A program made the position numbers and the translations under genes. Of a stretch of 64,000 nt of DNA, positions 22,254 to 33,454 are shown in pieces. The notes beneath the pieces are model-generated. The model did not search any database and was not told where the DNA came from. It was given only the letters and a program-made list of their open reading frames with translations. Source of the DNA: Leptidea sinapis (taxonomy: Eukaryota > Arthropoda > Insecta > Lepidoptera > Pieridae); assembly GCF_905404315.1 (NCBI RefSeq), contig NC_066293.1, forward strand, positions 759,001-823,000. The letters run 5' to 3'. How positions within the stretch are numbered: position 1 is the stretch's first letter; every line of letters starts with the position of its first letter.

Positions 22254-22271
22254 TGGTCCTTCGAGCCGGAT
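22254..22271 (+). promoter_or_regulatory. primer binding site, Tyr tRNA
   Basis: TGGTCCTTCGAGCCGGAT lies 10 bases after the LTR. It is complementary to the 3' end of insect tRNA-Tyr (ending ATCCGGCTCGAAGGACCA), which would prime minus-strand DNA synthesis. The tRNA assignment rests on recalled tRNA sequence. Confidence 0.75.
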
Positions 22272-22521
22272 AGAACCAGCAGCTTTTGCTATTTAATTTG
22301 CTTTTATTTTTGCTTACCTAACTTAGAATCGATTCGCAATTCATATCTATTTCCAACCTTCGCATAGTGTTAATATATTTAGCTATTCACTTTAGTTTAT
22401 TATATAAATATTTGTTCAATAATAAACACTTTACTCATTAATTTCGCATAATCTAACTGTATCATAACGAAACATATACATTTCATAAAAAAGCATTACA
22501 AGTTTACAACACATTTTCAAT

Positions 22522-23952
22522 ATGGCGCTTGAAACAAAAATCAAACTTGTAGTTGGTAAGAAACAGGCAATATTTTCGCATATAAATGAACTGTATAGTA
22601 CTGCAAAAAAGATTTCTATTGATACAAATACGCGAAGTTCACAAGAATTTGTGGCCACGTCGGCGAATATTGAGAAATTATATAGCGAATTTAACGATCT
22701 ATGTGACCAACATAACGCTTTATTATTGGAACAAAACCCAAAATTTGAATTGAATTTTAACAATTGGACCGCATTTCAAACATTATTTTCTGTTGTACAG
22801 CAAACTCGGAATGAGTTATTACAATCTCGTCGTCATCAAGTTGAACCGGATAAATCTAATTCGGTTAATAATGATTGTCGCCTACCACCACTTGACTTGG
22901 TTAGTTTTTCAGGACAACCCGAAAGCTGGCCTCTCTTTTATCACAGTTTTAGCACAAACGTTCATAATAATAAGCAACTCAATGATTCGCAACGAGTGCA
23001 ATATTTGGTAGGCAAGCTAAGTGGAACCGCGCTTAACATTTTTGCCGGTATCATGCCTAATGAACATAACTATTCGACAATATGGCAGTCGTTAGTTGAT
23101 AAATACCAAGACAAGCGAGCACTTGGTACTATATATTTAAATAACATACTCGACATTAGGTATACATCTGAGACCCCCTCCCACCTCAATAGTTTTGTTG
23201 AAAAGTTTCATGCGTCTATGTCCGCTTTAAAACAATTAGAAATTTCAGATTTAACAGAATTTATTTTTCTTCATCTCGCGCTTAAGAAATTAGATACAAA
23301 TTTAGTACAACGCTTTGAATCATCCATTAAAAAAGATATTCCATCGAGTGCCGTCTTAGTTGATTTCATAAGACACCACGTTAAGGTACTAGAACGAACA
23401 ACCAACACCAGTCGGCCAAATAATATATCGAACGTTCAAAGATCTCGCGGAACCGTTTCTAAACCATCGCATAATTCTCATACCTTTGCAATAATACACA
23501 ATGACAACAACACTTGCAATTTATGTAAAACCGCAAAACATTCTCATATATATCAATGCCCGGATTTTATAAAACTATCAGTTAATGAACGCTTCAATTA
23601 TATTAAAAATAATAAGTTATGTATTAATTGTTTAAGTTCAAAACATATGGCGATTAATTGTAATTCAAAAAATACTTGCAAGCAGTGTAATAAGAAGCAC
23701 CACTCATTAATCCATTTTGTTAACAACAAACCGGTTCCGCAACCGCTGATACATACGGAACATCACACAGCTGTAGGCTCGTCCAGTACAGCTGAGCGGC
23801 CGCTCGAGGATGGTGCGCAGTCGCTCTGCATGCATTCGGCTAATAGTAACGTCGCATTACGTCATTTGCATAGCTTTGACACTTTATCTATTTTACCAAC
23901 CGCGCAAGTATATGTTGTGACTGGTGGTCGAAAAAGGTGTATAATACTATAA
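22522..23952 (+). CDS. BEL/Pao Gag with zinc knuckles
   Basis: 476 codons from an ATG in the leader downstream of the PBS. The N-terminal half is helical. The central region has the block LPPLDLVSFSGQPESWPLFY and WQSLVDKYQDKRALGTIYLN (DUF1759-like gag core, about residues 115-300). Three Cys/His clusters follow at about residues 333-400 (CNLCKTAKHSHIYQC, CINCLSSKHMAINC, CKQCNKKHHSLIH), forming nucleic-acid-binding knuckles of the virus-like particle. It ends where the protease would begin (LPTAQVYV). The downstream pol frame lies at -1 relative to gag. Confidence 0.88.
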   Translation: MALETKIKLVVGKKQAIFSHINELYSTAKKISIDTNTRSSQEFVATSANIEKLYSEFNDLCDQHNALLLEQNPKFELNFNNWTAFQTLFSVVQQTRNELLQSRRHQVEPDKSNSVNNDCRLPPLDLVSFSGQPESWPLFYHSFSTNVHNNKQLNDSQRVQYLVGKLSGTALNIFAGIMPNEHNYSTIWQSLVDKYQDKRALGTIYLNNILDIRYTSETPSHLNSFVEKFHASMSALKQLEISDLTEFIFLHLALKKLDTNLVQRFESSIKKDIPSSAVLVDFIRHHVKVLERTTNTSRPNNISNVQRSRGTVSKPSHNSHTFAIIHNDNNTCNLCKTAKHSHIYQCPDFIKLSVNERFNYIKNNKLCINCLSSKHMAINCNSKNTCKQCNKKHHSLIHFVNNKPVPQPLIHTEHHTAVGSSSTAERPLEDGAQSLCMHSANSNVALRHLHSFDTLSILPTAQVYVVTGGRKRCIIL

Positions 23953-26900
23953 GGTGCTTAATTGATAGCGCCTCGCAAAATAATATTATCACGCGCGCTT
24001 CTTGCATTAGATTAAATTTAGATGTTAAACCTCTCATAAATTCATCGATTAAGACATTAGGGTCTATTTCCACTCCTATTAAAGGTTACGTTTCGCTTAC
24101 AATACAGTCACGTGTTTCAGACGCTCAATACAATTTAATTCTTTTAGTTGTAGATAATATAACTGAACCGTTACCGGCGCACACGATTGACAAGTCGACT
24201 GTACATTATTTTGAACATTTATCGCTCGCTGATGAATCTTGGAACGCGCCCGGAAATATAGACGCCATTCTCGGTGCTCAGATGTTCGCTTTTATATTAT
24301 TTAGCGGTAAAGTTATACCACCACCGCTCGGTCGCTCTGCTCACTCGTCCAGTGTCATTTGCTCAGCACCCCACGCGCTTGAAACAACGCGTGGCTATAT
24401 TGTTATGGGGGAAATACCTTCCACTCATTCTAACGATATAGTCTGGTCCTTCGGCCCTTTAGTAAATAATTTAAATAACATTTTAGTAAAATTTTGGCAG
24501 CTGGAGCAAGTGCCTTCTGTTAATAATATAAGTCCTGAAAATAAGGAATGTGAGCAGATTCTTAAATCAACGGTCGCAAGAAGTTCTTGTGGTCGCTATA
24601 TCGTTTCGCTTCCTTTTAAGACCGATCCAAAGTTATTAGGTAATTCTTTTATTAACGCTCAACGTCGTTTGACCGCGTTGGAACGAAGATTCCATGCGTT
24701 TCCCGCTTTACGTAAAGCCTACAATGAAGTTATTGTAGATTATATTGAAAATGGATACTTATCAGAAATTCCCTATTCTTTAAACGCTATATCTGACGGC
24801 TACTTTATTCCGCATCACGCTGTTTTTCGGCCAGATAAATCGACAACAAAAACTCGCATAGTTTTAGACGCAAGTGCTAAAACCGATTCTGGCGTATCGC
24901 TTAATGACTTATTGCATATTGGGCCTAACTTGCAGGCAGATTTATTTACACTTCTTTTAAGGTTTCGTTATTTTAAAATCGCTTTAAACGCAGATATAAA
25001 ACAAATGTATTTAAGAATTTTATACCGCTTCGCTGATAACGAACCAAATCGCATTTTTCAATTTAATTCAGTGGCTTTTGGCCTTCGCTCTAGTCCGTAC
25101 TTAGCTATGCGGACTGTACGACAGCTCGCAGAGGATGAACGTGAACGCTTTCCTCTCGCTGCTGAAGTTGCTACACAGGAACTATTCATGGACGATCTGA
25201 CCACCTCAGTACACTCTGTTGACGACGGTATACGCTTGGCGGACGAGTTACGCGCGTTATTCAAATCCGGAGGATTTAATTTGGTAAAGTGGGCAAGTAA
25301 CTCGCACGTTCTTCTCACACACTTACCGGAGTCACACCGCGCGTCGATTGAGTTCAGCGATGACAATAGTAATTTAAAGGTGTTAGGCTTGAAGTGGATA
25401 CCTACTACCGATACCTTCACGTTTACTATATCCTCAACATCTGTAGGCAGTACTAAACGGGCGATACTTTCAACTATTGCTCGCTTGTTTGACGTTCTAG
25501 GATTTGGTGCACCTGTCATATCATACGCAAAACTTTTGATACAAGAACTTTGGCTTGCAAAAGTAGAATGGGATCAGGAACCACCGGAAACTATAACCGA
25601 ACGTTTTATTAAATTTAAAAATGAATTATCATTATTGGCTAACTTGCAAATACCACGCCACTTAGGTGTCACAGCTGGCTGTACTGTGCGCATGCTCGCC
25701 TTTGGGGACGCTAGTATCAAATCATACGGCTGCGTATTATTTTTGCATGTAACACATCCAAATCATGAAGTTTCCATACATTTTGTTTGCGCCAAATCAA
25801 AGGTGGCTCCTCTTAAAACAAATACTTTAGCAAGGCTTGAATTATGTGCCGCATTGCTTGCATCTGAGCTTGTGAAACAAGTGCATTCTGCATTTCATGA
25901 CCGCTATTCTATAGACGAAATCTATGTTTTCTCTGACTCCACAATCGCATTGTCTTGGATTCATTCATCTCTACATCGGTGGCAAGTATTTGTTGCCAAC
26001 CGAGTCAGTAAAATACAAGATATTCTTTCGCCTGAACGCCTATCAAGAGGTTTATTACCCTCTCAATTAATAAATCACCCGCTTTGGTGGTATGGTCCTC
26101 CATGGATGCGCCGTCCGACAACGGACTGGCCTATAGTGCCATTTGAACCATCACGTATTGATGGTATAGTTCCCGAGTTTAAAAGTACAGTTACTCTGAC
26201 TGCTACAGTTAATATTAACAATTCGCCGGTTCTGGAATTATTGCATAGAATTTCTTCTTGGAAAAAATTGTTACGCATCATTGTTTATATACTTCGTTTT
26301 ATGAAAAAACTACCACGCAGCACTACAATTCACATCGCTGACATTGAGGCTGCTTAACTGGTAATTATTCGAGAATTACAAAGAAAATATTTTTCTGACG
26401 AAATAAAAAACATAAAAAAGGGTAACGTATCATCCCCTTCTTTAAGAAAACTAAATCCGTTTGTAGATGATTACGGATTGCTTCGTGTTGGTGGTAGATT
26501 AATAAACGCAAATATACCATTTGAAAATCGCCATCCAATTCTTTCACCTCGTCGTGATCATTTGATTGATATTATAATTGATGATTATCATCGATCAAAT
26601 TGTCATACAGGTTCTCATCTTCTTCTGTCATTACTCAGACAGAGATATTGGATTATTTCGGCTAGAAATATTATCAGACAACGCATAAGAAATTGTAATT
26701 TCTGTTTTAAGGTCGCACCGTCGCATCTTTCGCCTATAATGGCAAACCTCCCTCCTGCTCGTGTACAACAAGCTAAGCCTTTTACACACACTGGCATCGA
26801 CTATGCTGGGCCTGTCAATATTACTCTTACCCGAAAACGTGGCGTAAAAAGTCAAAAGGCATACATATGTCTATTCGTGTGTTTAACAACGAAGGCAGTG

Positions 26901-27686
26901 CATATTGAAATTGCATCTGACTTAAGCACCGAAACTTTTTTAGACGCCCTTAAACGGTTTTTAGCTAGAAGGGGTCCAGTATCTTGTATTTATTCCGATA
27001 ATGGAACCAATTTTATTGGTGCGAAACGGAAATTGGATGAATTATACATGTTTTTATGTTCAAAAAATATGTCTACCGCATTGCAAACAGAATTAAACAG
27101 CCATAGAATAAAGTGGCGGAATATTCCTGCACGCGCACCTCACTTTGGAGGACTGTGGGAGAGCAACATAAAAAGCATAAAAACTCATTTATATCGCTGC
27201 ATAGGTCAACAGTTGTTATGCTATGAAGAATTGTTGACTTTACTAGTGCAAATTGAATGTCTCTTAAATTCGCGCCCACTGTGCTTAATATCGGATGAAC
27301 CACATACTATTCTAACTCCCGCACATTTTTTAAACACGACACCTTTACAGTCTCTGCCCACATATGAAATGGACGAATCTATGAGCCTCTCGAACAGAAA
27401 GAGACTCTTATATAGTTTAGTTCATAGTTATTGGAAACGGTGGCATGTAGATTATCTACACACATTGCAACATAGACAAAAATGGAACACTCCAGATAGA
27501 CCACTTCAGCCAGGTACTCTTGTTCTCATTCACCAAGATAATACACCACCATTGCGCTGGCCTACGGGTATTATTGAACAAGTATTCCCCGGAAAAGACG
27601 GAGTTGTTCGCGTTGCATTAGTACGCACTGCTACTGGAACTTTTAAGCGTCCAGTCGTGAAGTTGTGTCCGCTTCCATCACAATAA
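23937..27686 (+). pseudogene. BEL/Pao Pol: protease, RT, RNase H, integrase (one internal stop)
   Basis: One frame of 1250 codons is interrupted only by TAA at 26355-26357 (after DIEAA). Domains in order are: protease active site CLIDSASQ near 23955; reverse transcriptase with FMDDL near 25185-25199; RNase H with FGDAS, LELCAALLAS and FSDSTIALSW (25700-25960); integrase with an HHCC-like N-terminus (26600-26710) and the D, D, E residues in GIDYAGP, IYSDNGTNF and HFGGLWESN. The C-terminal segment ends KLCPLPSQ. BEL/Pao Pol is normally cleaved to mature enzymes inside particles. The single stop probably replaces a Leu codon; that is inferred from context. The frame overlaps gag and has no ATG of its own at the start, so it needs frameshifting or a mutated junction. 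Confidence 0.88.
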
Positions 27687-27908
27687 TTTTTTTTCAGTAA
27701 CTATTACATTTATTAATAACATAGATTCTTGCATTTTTTTTTGTATTCGCATTTAATTTAACGCATCACCGCATCTCATATTATATATTACGCACCGCAT
27801 TTTTAAATATTGGTATGTTCATGCCAAATTTTCTGATCATAACCCTCTCCTACTTTCTTACACCTTTTCCTTACCCGCGTTTTTCCTTTGAAAATCCCAT
27901 TGATTTCC

Positions 27909-27919
27909 AAGCCGGGGAG
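27909..27919 (+). promoter_or_regulatory. polypurine tract of BEL/Pao
   Basis: AAGCCGGGGAG lies directly before the 3' LTR, as expected for the plus-strand primer. The two pyrimidines make it imperfect. Confidence 0.55.
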
Positions 27920-28344
27920 TATGTTTGCGCCGTTATTGTTCGCATTCAATAGCATATAGCGCCATCTGGGGGGCTGATGTACAATCCGAGCAATTGGCAT
28001 CACCCTGGTCTTCGCATCGGGCGCTGAACGACTCTCTGGCCGCTTACAACGCGACACTTACCGATTGACCTTGTTCGACTGGACACCGCTGACCACGCAC
28101 GCGCCGCGTTACGCATTCGAGCATCATTGTCGCACGTGGTTTTTTATACTACTTCTTTCGCATCATCGTAGTGCCAAGTGAAGTGCTTGTCTGAGGAAAG
28201 GGCTGACCAGTATCAGGTGAGTACTTCAGCCACTTGGCGTTTTATGTTTATTGATTGTGAACAGGCCAAACTAGATTACCCGCAACCTGACTTAACCTGG
28301 ACATCTAGCATTACACCGCACCCCATTTTGACTCCCTCGCATCA
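27920..28344 (+). repeat. BEL/Pao 3' LTR
   Basis: Matches 21820-22243 with about four substitutions and a 1-base indel, all within roughly 25 bases around 28058-28081. Confidence 0.9.
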
Positions 28345-28450
28345 TCAAGATTTTATGACGATACGTCACTCGAACGGTTAGCACAGTTGGGAGAGCACTG
28401 GCACGGAACGCGAGAGGTCGTGGGTTCGAATCCCGTATTGTTCATAAAAT
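28345..28450 (+). repeat. right part of the split tRNA-like repeat
   Basis: After the BEL LTR the repeat resumes (TCAAGATTTTATGACGATAC) with a tRNA-like module at 28372-28443. It has a D-arm/A-box-like segment GTTAGCACAGTTGGGAG, a B-box GGTTCGAATCC and an acceptor-like pairing of GAACGGT with the 3' end. The anticodon-arm region is deviant, so this is a SINE- or pseudogene-like unit rather than a working tRNA. Confidence 0.75.
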
Positions 28451-28622
28451 TTTCTTTTCAAATAGTGTTATCACTTTAAAAGCATAACAACTTGTTTATA
28501 CTATCGTATAGACTACCTGACAGCCCGATAGCACAGTAGACATATGTACCAGTACGGAAACTGCCTACAAACGTTCGAAATGACACATTCACACAAACAT
28601 GCGCATCGACGAGGCCCCTATA

Positions 28623-29301
28623 GACCAGTGCCGAAGCCTTTGAAAATGATAAAAAGTGAAACAAAATAATAGTAGGATGAAACCCATTGGAAAAGGACGA
28701 AAATATAACAAAAATTAAGGGAAAAATAAATTACGGGCATTGTAATTTATATTTTTTTACACCATCAGAAGGTAGATATTTCAACGAACAAAAAGCCTCC
28801 AAACTTTTTGAAAAAAGCTGATATTTTGACGTCAGAATTTTCGATTGTTTTCAATCGAAATTCTGACGTAGGGTCCTTTTTTGATATTAAGTTAAAATAA
28901 GACGAAAAAATAAATATTTTAAATCAAATAAATTACAGTGTATTTGGGACATAATAAGGCAAGTTTTCACCAAAAAAATTTTTTTTTGAAAAAGATATAA
29001 ATAAAAAACCAAAAACTTGGTTTTATGAATTTTCATCTAAATTTTGAGGTTATGTGAAAAAATGGTAATAACAAAAGTTTTAGATCTCTTTATTACCTAC
29101 AACTTTGCCATAGGACTTGTAGTTTTGCCGGAAATCGAGATAAGCCGTTTTTTACCCTAAAACACCCTCCCTTTTCCACTTCCCGACCTCAGATCGCCCG
29201 TAATTTATTTTTCCCTTAATTTTTGTTATATTCTCGTCCTTTACCAATGGGTTTCATCCTACTTTAATTTTTTTTGGTTTCAAAAATTATCGACCCTGGT
29301 C
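28623..29301. mobile_element. 679-bp MITE with long inverted ends, TA-flanked
   Basis: The termini GACCAGTGCCGA and TCGACCCTGGTC are followed inward by about 65-bp well-conserved arms (28672-28738 and 29193-29259; GGATGAAACCCATTGG and its complement). TA dinucleotides lie outside both ends (28621-28622, 29302-29303), which suggests Tc1/mariner-type mobilisation. There is no coding capacity. Other copies lie at 1-23 and 19602-21305. Confidence 0.8.
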
Positions 29302-29565
29302 TACTAAGCAGTTTTCGCAGTCAATACGAGTCGAGTGTCACGTTGTTATTTGTTTCCAGAGTACCTAATTAATGCCAGAGTATTGCGTGGTATACGGCTA
29401 TTTGAACTCGGCTCCATGAAAACTCCAGTTTTCGTTTTTTAAACTATAAAGTAGTATATAATAATGTTTTATTGTTTTAATATTATTATAATTAGTAGGT
29501 ATTCGAATTATAAGTCCGTGAGATCAATCATAATAAATTCGTGAACATAATGCACATTTTACACT

Positions 29566-30260
29566 AAGGTGGCGGCTGCAATATTTATTATCATTTTTTA
29601 TGAGTGTAGTTTAATGGTTTTCTAGGATGTTTTTATATTTATTTATTTTGGACAAAAATACTTACCTACATTGTTTTGTCATGGTTTTCGTGACTTTTGA
29701 AACCAATACCAGCTAGTGCTGTCAAAATAAAATTCAAGATGGCGGCTGCAAAAAATTATCAAGTTTATCGTCACGCGTGCTGTTTTCATGGTTTTCGAGG
29801 GTGCTGAGATATATAGTGCTGTCAAAATATTAATCCAAGATGGCGGCCGCATGATATTGTCAATTTTTTCGTTATAGGTGTCGTTTTCATAGTTTTTGAG
29901 GATGTTGAAACTGATAGTGCTGTCAAAATGTAAATCCAAGTTGGAGCTACATGAAATTATCAACTTGTTTATCATGGGTGTTAATTTCATGATTCTTAAG
30001 AGTGTTGAAGCCAATAATGCTGGACTTAAAGAAACGAAGACTGAAATAAAATTGTGTATTCACCGACACTCCCGAAAATCATACCCATATTGATGTTATT
30101 GAAAATGTCACATCCGCCATCTTGGATCTTGAAATGGGTGTCATATTTGTCATAATTCCACTCCAGAAAATCTCAACATTGATACCCAATTTGATTTTAT
30201 TGTAAAAGTCACATTCGCCATCTCGTATCGCAAAACAGATGACATATTCGTTATAGACAC
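29566..30260. repeat. 100-bp tandem array with inverted units (GATGGCGGC repeat)
   Basis: TAGTGCTGTCAAAA or a variant starts at 29714, 29814, 29915 and 30015, giving a 100-101-base period. Each unit carries a variant of TCCAAGATGGCGGC and of TTTTCATGGTTTTCGAGG. After about 30070 the units continue in the opposite orientation (CCGCCATCTTGGATCT near 30114, CGCCATCTCGTATC near 30216), again 100 bases apart. No coding potential. Confidence 0.8.
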
Positions 30261-30514
30261 TCACGAAAACAATAATTGCCCCGTCTAGGCATGTTCGTGG
30301 GAGAAGAGTTTCTAAGACTGTGGTGGAAGTGAAACTTCAACGGACAAAGTTTAAAAACACATATTTCAAAGCTTCCCGTCAATATTTCAAATAAAATATT
30401 TCAACGAAAATTAAAAAAAAAATATTTCCAAGAAAAACATTCAATAAAATGTTTAAAAACATTACATAACAGTCATCATGTAAACTATAATATTGCATTA
30501 TATATACACTTTCC

Positions 30515-30648
30515 CCCTTATTCATAATAGTCTGCTAACTTATAGCATTGCTAATTCTCACTCTGTCTTCTTCTATTGACCTAAATCAGAATGAGAAAAA
30601 ACACTCCTTAGCGGATGTTTGAAGTTAGCAGACAAATATGAATAAGGG
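30515..30648. mobile_element. 134-bp MITE
   Basis: The inverted ends CCCTTATTCATAATAGTCTG with CTAACTT, and AAGTTAGCAGACAAATATGA with ATAAGGG, pair over about 27 bases. There is no open frame. Confidence 0.72.
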
Positions 30649-31470
30649 ATAACGTTTACGTTCTGCAACGCCCCTTATGAAACTTCGTTCCAAAACTCGT
30701 TTTTAAGTCGGTTAGAAAAGTAATCTAACAACCCTATTGCTTCAATGGAGTGTACGCACATATAGCTAAGTATTTCATCAACAAGGCTTAGTTTCCGTAC
30801 TGATACCTAGGTCTACTGTGCCGATAGTGCGTGACCAATTTTGATTGAAGATTTGTGCGTCAGTTAGATTAATATTATCTACTAAGGATTTAATTTCCAA
30901 GCGTGGCTGACTGTTTACGACTTGTCAAACAAAATTGGTTACAGTAACTATAGATCGTTTACCTTTTCTATCTTGCTGTATCTTCGCACGCTTTACACAA
31001 GTTGTATGACCTATAATTAATAGGATGACACTAAGTTTTTAGAAATGGCTAATTATAAACAACATAATAAAAGTAAACTCAAATCATAAAATTTTGACCT
31101 TACCTTGAAGGTCAAGTATCTATCAAGTACTGTAGAAGCACTCAACAGGTAGTATTTTAATTTTAATTAAAGAAATGAAACAAATTTATTGCTTGCTGAC
31201 GCACGTGTAATTGAACAAGAAACACATTACACTAAACCCTTACACAAATACATTAAACATGTAAATATTAACTTTGCTGGCTTAAAGCTGCAGGCGTCGA
31301 CAAGTACCTTATGTGCTTTGAAAAGATATAATAAAACTAATAACTTGTTTAATCAGTTTATGATTTTCTACGAACTTTCTTTTGAAAGGGATGCAGCAGC
31401 GATGAAATCAACCGCTATGTAAAATTATTAATTAGATTGCACAAAAAATAAATTCAAAAAACTTAAGAGA
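30649..31470. other. no gene seen
   Basis: AT-rich; contains the right arm of the long inverted repeat (30784-30828). No supportable coding feature. Confidence 0.45.
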
Positions 31471-31474
31471 TTTA

Positions 31475-31805
31475 AAATTGCTATGCAGATGACACACTGG
31501 TCGGTGGTGGTGGTATACACGCGCCATGCAGGTCTCTCTCAAACAATCGTCGACGAGTGCCGGGAGAAACTTGTAGTCCATCGAGTCCTCTCTATTCGAA
31601 TTCAATTCAATGTATGATTGAACCGCCAGAAGACTCGTTTGCGCGTTAACCACTAAAAAACCCATTTGTCGTATCACCGCTCTTCGACAACACTTCCCTT
31701 AAAGCCTCGCCTAGTATCAGAATACTAGGTCTCGAAATATCGAGCGATTGCCAATTCCGCGGTCATCTGGAAGGCAAAGCAAATTGGCAGCATTTTAAGC
31801 ACTCT
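31475..31805 (+). pseudogene. LINE 'family X' RT fragment
   Basis: Reads CYADDTLVGGGG at the RT active site. After a shift it reads PLKNPFVVSPLFDNTSLKAS and then ILGLEISSDCQFRGHLEGKA, the same blocks as the LINE at 43303-44445. Frame breaks between the pieces. Confidence 0.78.
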
Positions 31806-33250
31806 ACAAAGCCAGGTCCGGCCTCATAGAATGTATTAAAAAAACTTTGTACGATAATTGACATGGATAAATCAAATCAAAATCACTATTCATTTATGTA
31901 GGTCATGGAAATGACACGTCTTATGAATGTAAAAAAAAATCTTATTGTATCTACTGCTACTTCGTAAAGGGTTGAACTAATGAAAAAGACTCTTTTTCAT
32001 CGTTTTACAAATCATTTCAATTACAATATAATATGTAAATTGATGCAACAAACATACTCAAACGTCAAATAGTCAATGCCTTACAAGTCAAATAGTCAGT
32101 CAAAAAAGTTAATGTAAATAAATACAAAACAAAAGTTATTGAGTACAGTAGCTGTATCATCCACACACACCGTAAATAAATAAAGGCATTTTGTGAGCAT
32201 TTTATAAGCGATTATATGAAGTAGAATGCGAAGATACCACAAAAAATAAAATCAACATTTCATATTAAATTATGTTTTCAAAAATTATGAAAACCCCTGA
32301 CTTCTTATTCTGCCGGTGAACTAAGGTCATCTCCCTGACCTCGGTCCAATGGCGGAGAGCTAGCGTCAGCTCAGCGGCGGCTCAAAATAATAAGGCGGGG
32401 CTTCTCGCACTGTTGTTCCGCCGTCCGTTGACCGATGACTTTACATGGGATAATGAAACACTACTGAATTACTAATCAAGTTTTATTACGATAGCATACA
32501 GTAAACAAGCTGCCACGACACAATTACTGTTAATTATAATTTAGTTCATTACAATAATTTACCAATATAATAATAAGTTAATCATTAATTTGCAGTATTA
32601 CAACATATTACATAAGACGGGCCACATACACCTGTACTGCTGGCCATTTTACTAAAACATGATTTCATTTCATTTAGATCAAGTATAATCAGTTATTTGG
32701 GCCCGACACTGACACGACATCAACTCTCTTGTTCTCATGTCCACACATCAACATTTTATATCTAATAGTTAATTTCCTACACTGTAAACTATTATTATTT
32801 ATAAATTAGTTATATTACCGCGTGTGAAACATGATCCACCAGACACGATTTTATATTACGATATTTTCACGATACACTTTCAGAGGAAGTCCAAAGTAAG
32901 CTGTTGCCACATTTCTCTCCCACTAGAACTGTTACCAGAATGTGTCACGAACAAGTTTAAGAGACCCAATAAGCACAAATCCTCTGATTTTAAACAATTA
33001 CAAGTCTGTAGGACAGCCTGGGCATGGAGTAAGAACTAACACACTAACTAATATCAACCAATCAAGCAAAATGTCTTTTTGTAAACATTTTGCATATTCT
33101 TGGTTTATTGTTAGGTATAACTTTATACCAAGTTTATTACTAAGGCCGTAAGTGCTGCTGGCTGTCCACATATCACCGCAACAACAGTAAGTGACAGACA
33201 CAAGATACTCTGCAATGTAAATAAACCTTTACTAAAAGTAAACTACTTAA
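31806..33250. other. no gene seen; left flank of the pogo transposon
   Basis: AT-rich with a short direct repeat (GTCAAATAGTCA near 32065 and 32090) and a moderately GC-rich patch at 32310-32420. No coding feature could be supported. Confidence 0.4.
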
Positions 33251-33454
33251 TACAGTAGAGCCTCGATAATCCGTACTCAGGCTAATCCGAACGTCGCTAT
33301 AATCCGAACTGCATACCCCACCCCACTTCCTCGCCTTCGCCTCGCTGCTATGTTGTTTATTAATTAGTCTGCAGTTACGACTGCCACGTTGCGCGTCCAT
33401 TCCACGTTTTTCTGCTCTGTACTCGTGCGCGGCGTGTTTTTTGAGGTTATAAAG

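Larger units (their letters stand above)
21820..28344 (+). mobile_element. BEL/Pao LTR retrotransposon, nearly intact
   Basis: Two LTRs (21820-22243 and 27920-28344) differ by about four substitutions and one indel. The order is PBS, gag with zinc knuckles, then protease, RT, RNase H and integrase, which is BEL/Pao domain order. Lesions are limited to a gag/pol frame change near 23930 and one in-frame TAA at 26355-26357. High LTR identity indicates a recent insertion. It splits a tRNA-like repeat (21789-21821 and 28345-28450). A clean target duplication could not be fixed because the LTR end (CATCA) overlaps similar target sequence. Confidence 0.92.
28527..30828. repeat. long inverted-repeat element, about 40-bp arms
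   Basis: 28527-28566 (GATAGCACAGTAGACATATG and on) and 30784-30828 are reverse complements with several mismatches; both share CAGTACGGAAACT. The 2.3-kb interval contains a MITE, the 100-bp array and a second MITE. No transposase is seen inside, so it may be a composite non-autonomous element. Confidence 0.5.

Noticed and set aside
28372..28443. Functional tRNA gene
   Set aside because: A and B boxes and acceptor pairing are present, but the anticodon arm is defective and the leader is shared with dispersed copies, so it is a repeat-derived tRNA-like unit.
29566..30260. CRISPR array (regular 100-bp period)
   Set aside because: Eukaryotic context; the repeats are contiguous diverged units with inverted members, with no spacer structure and no cas genes.
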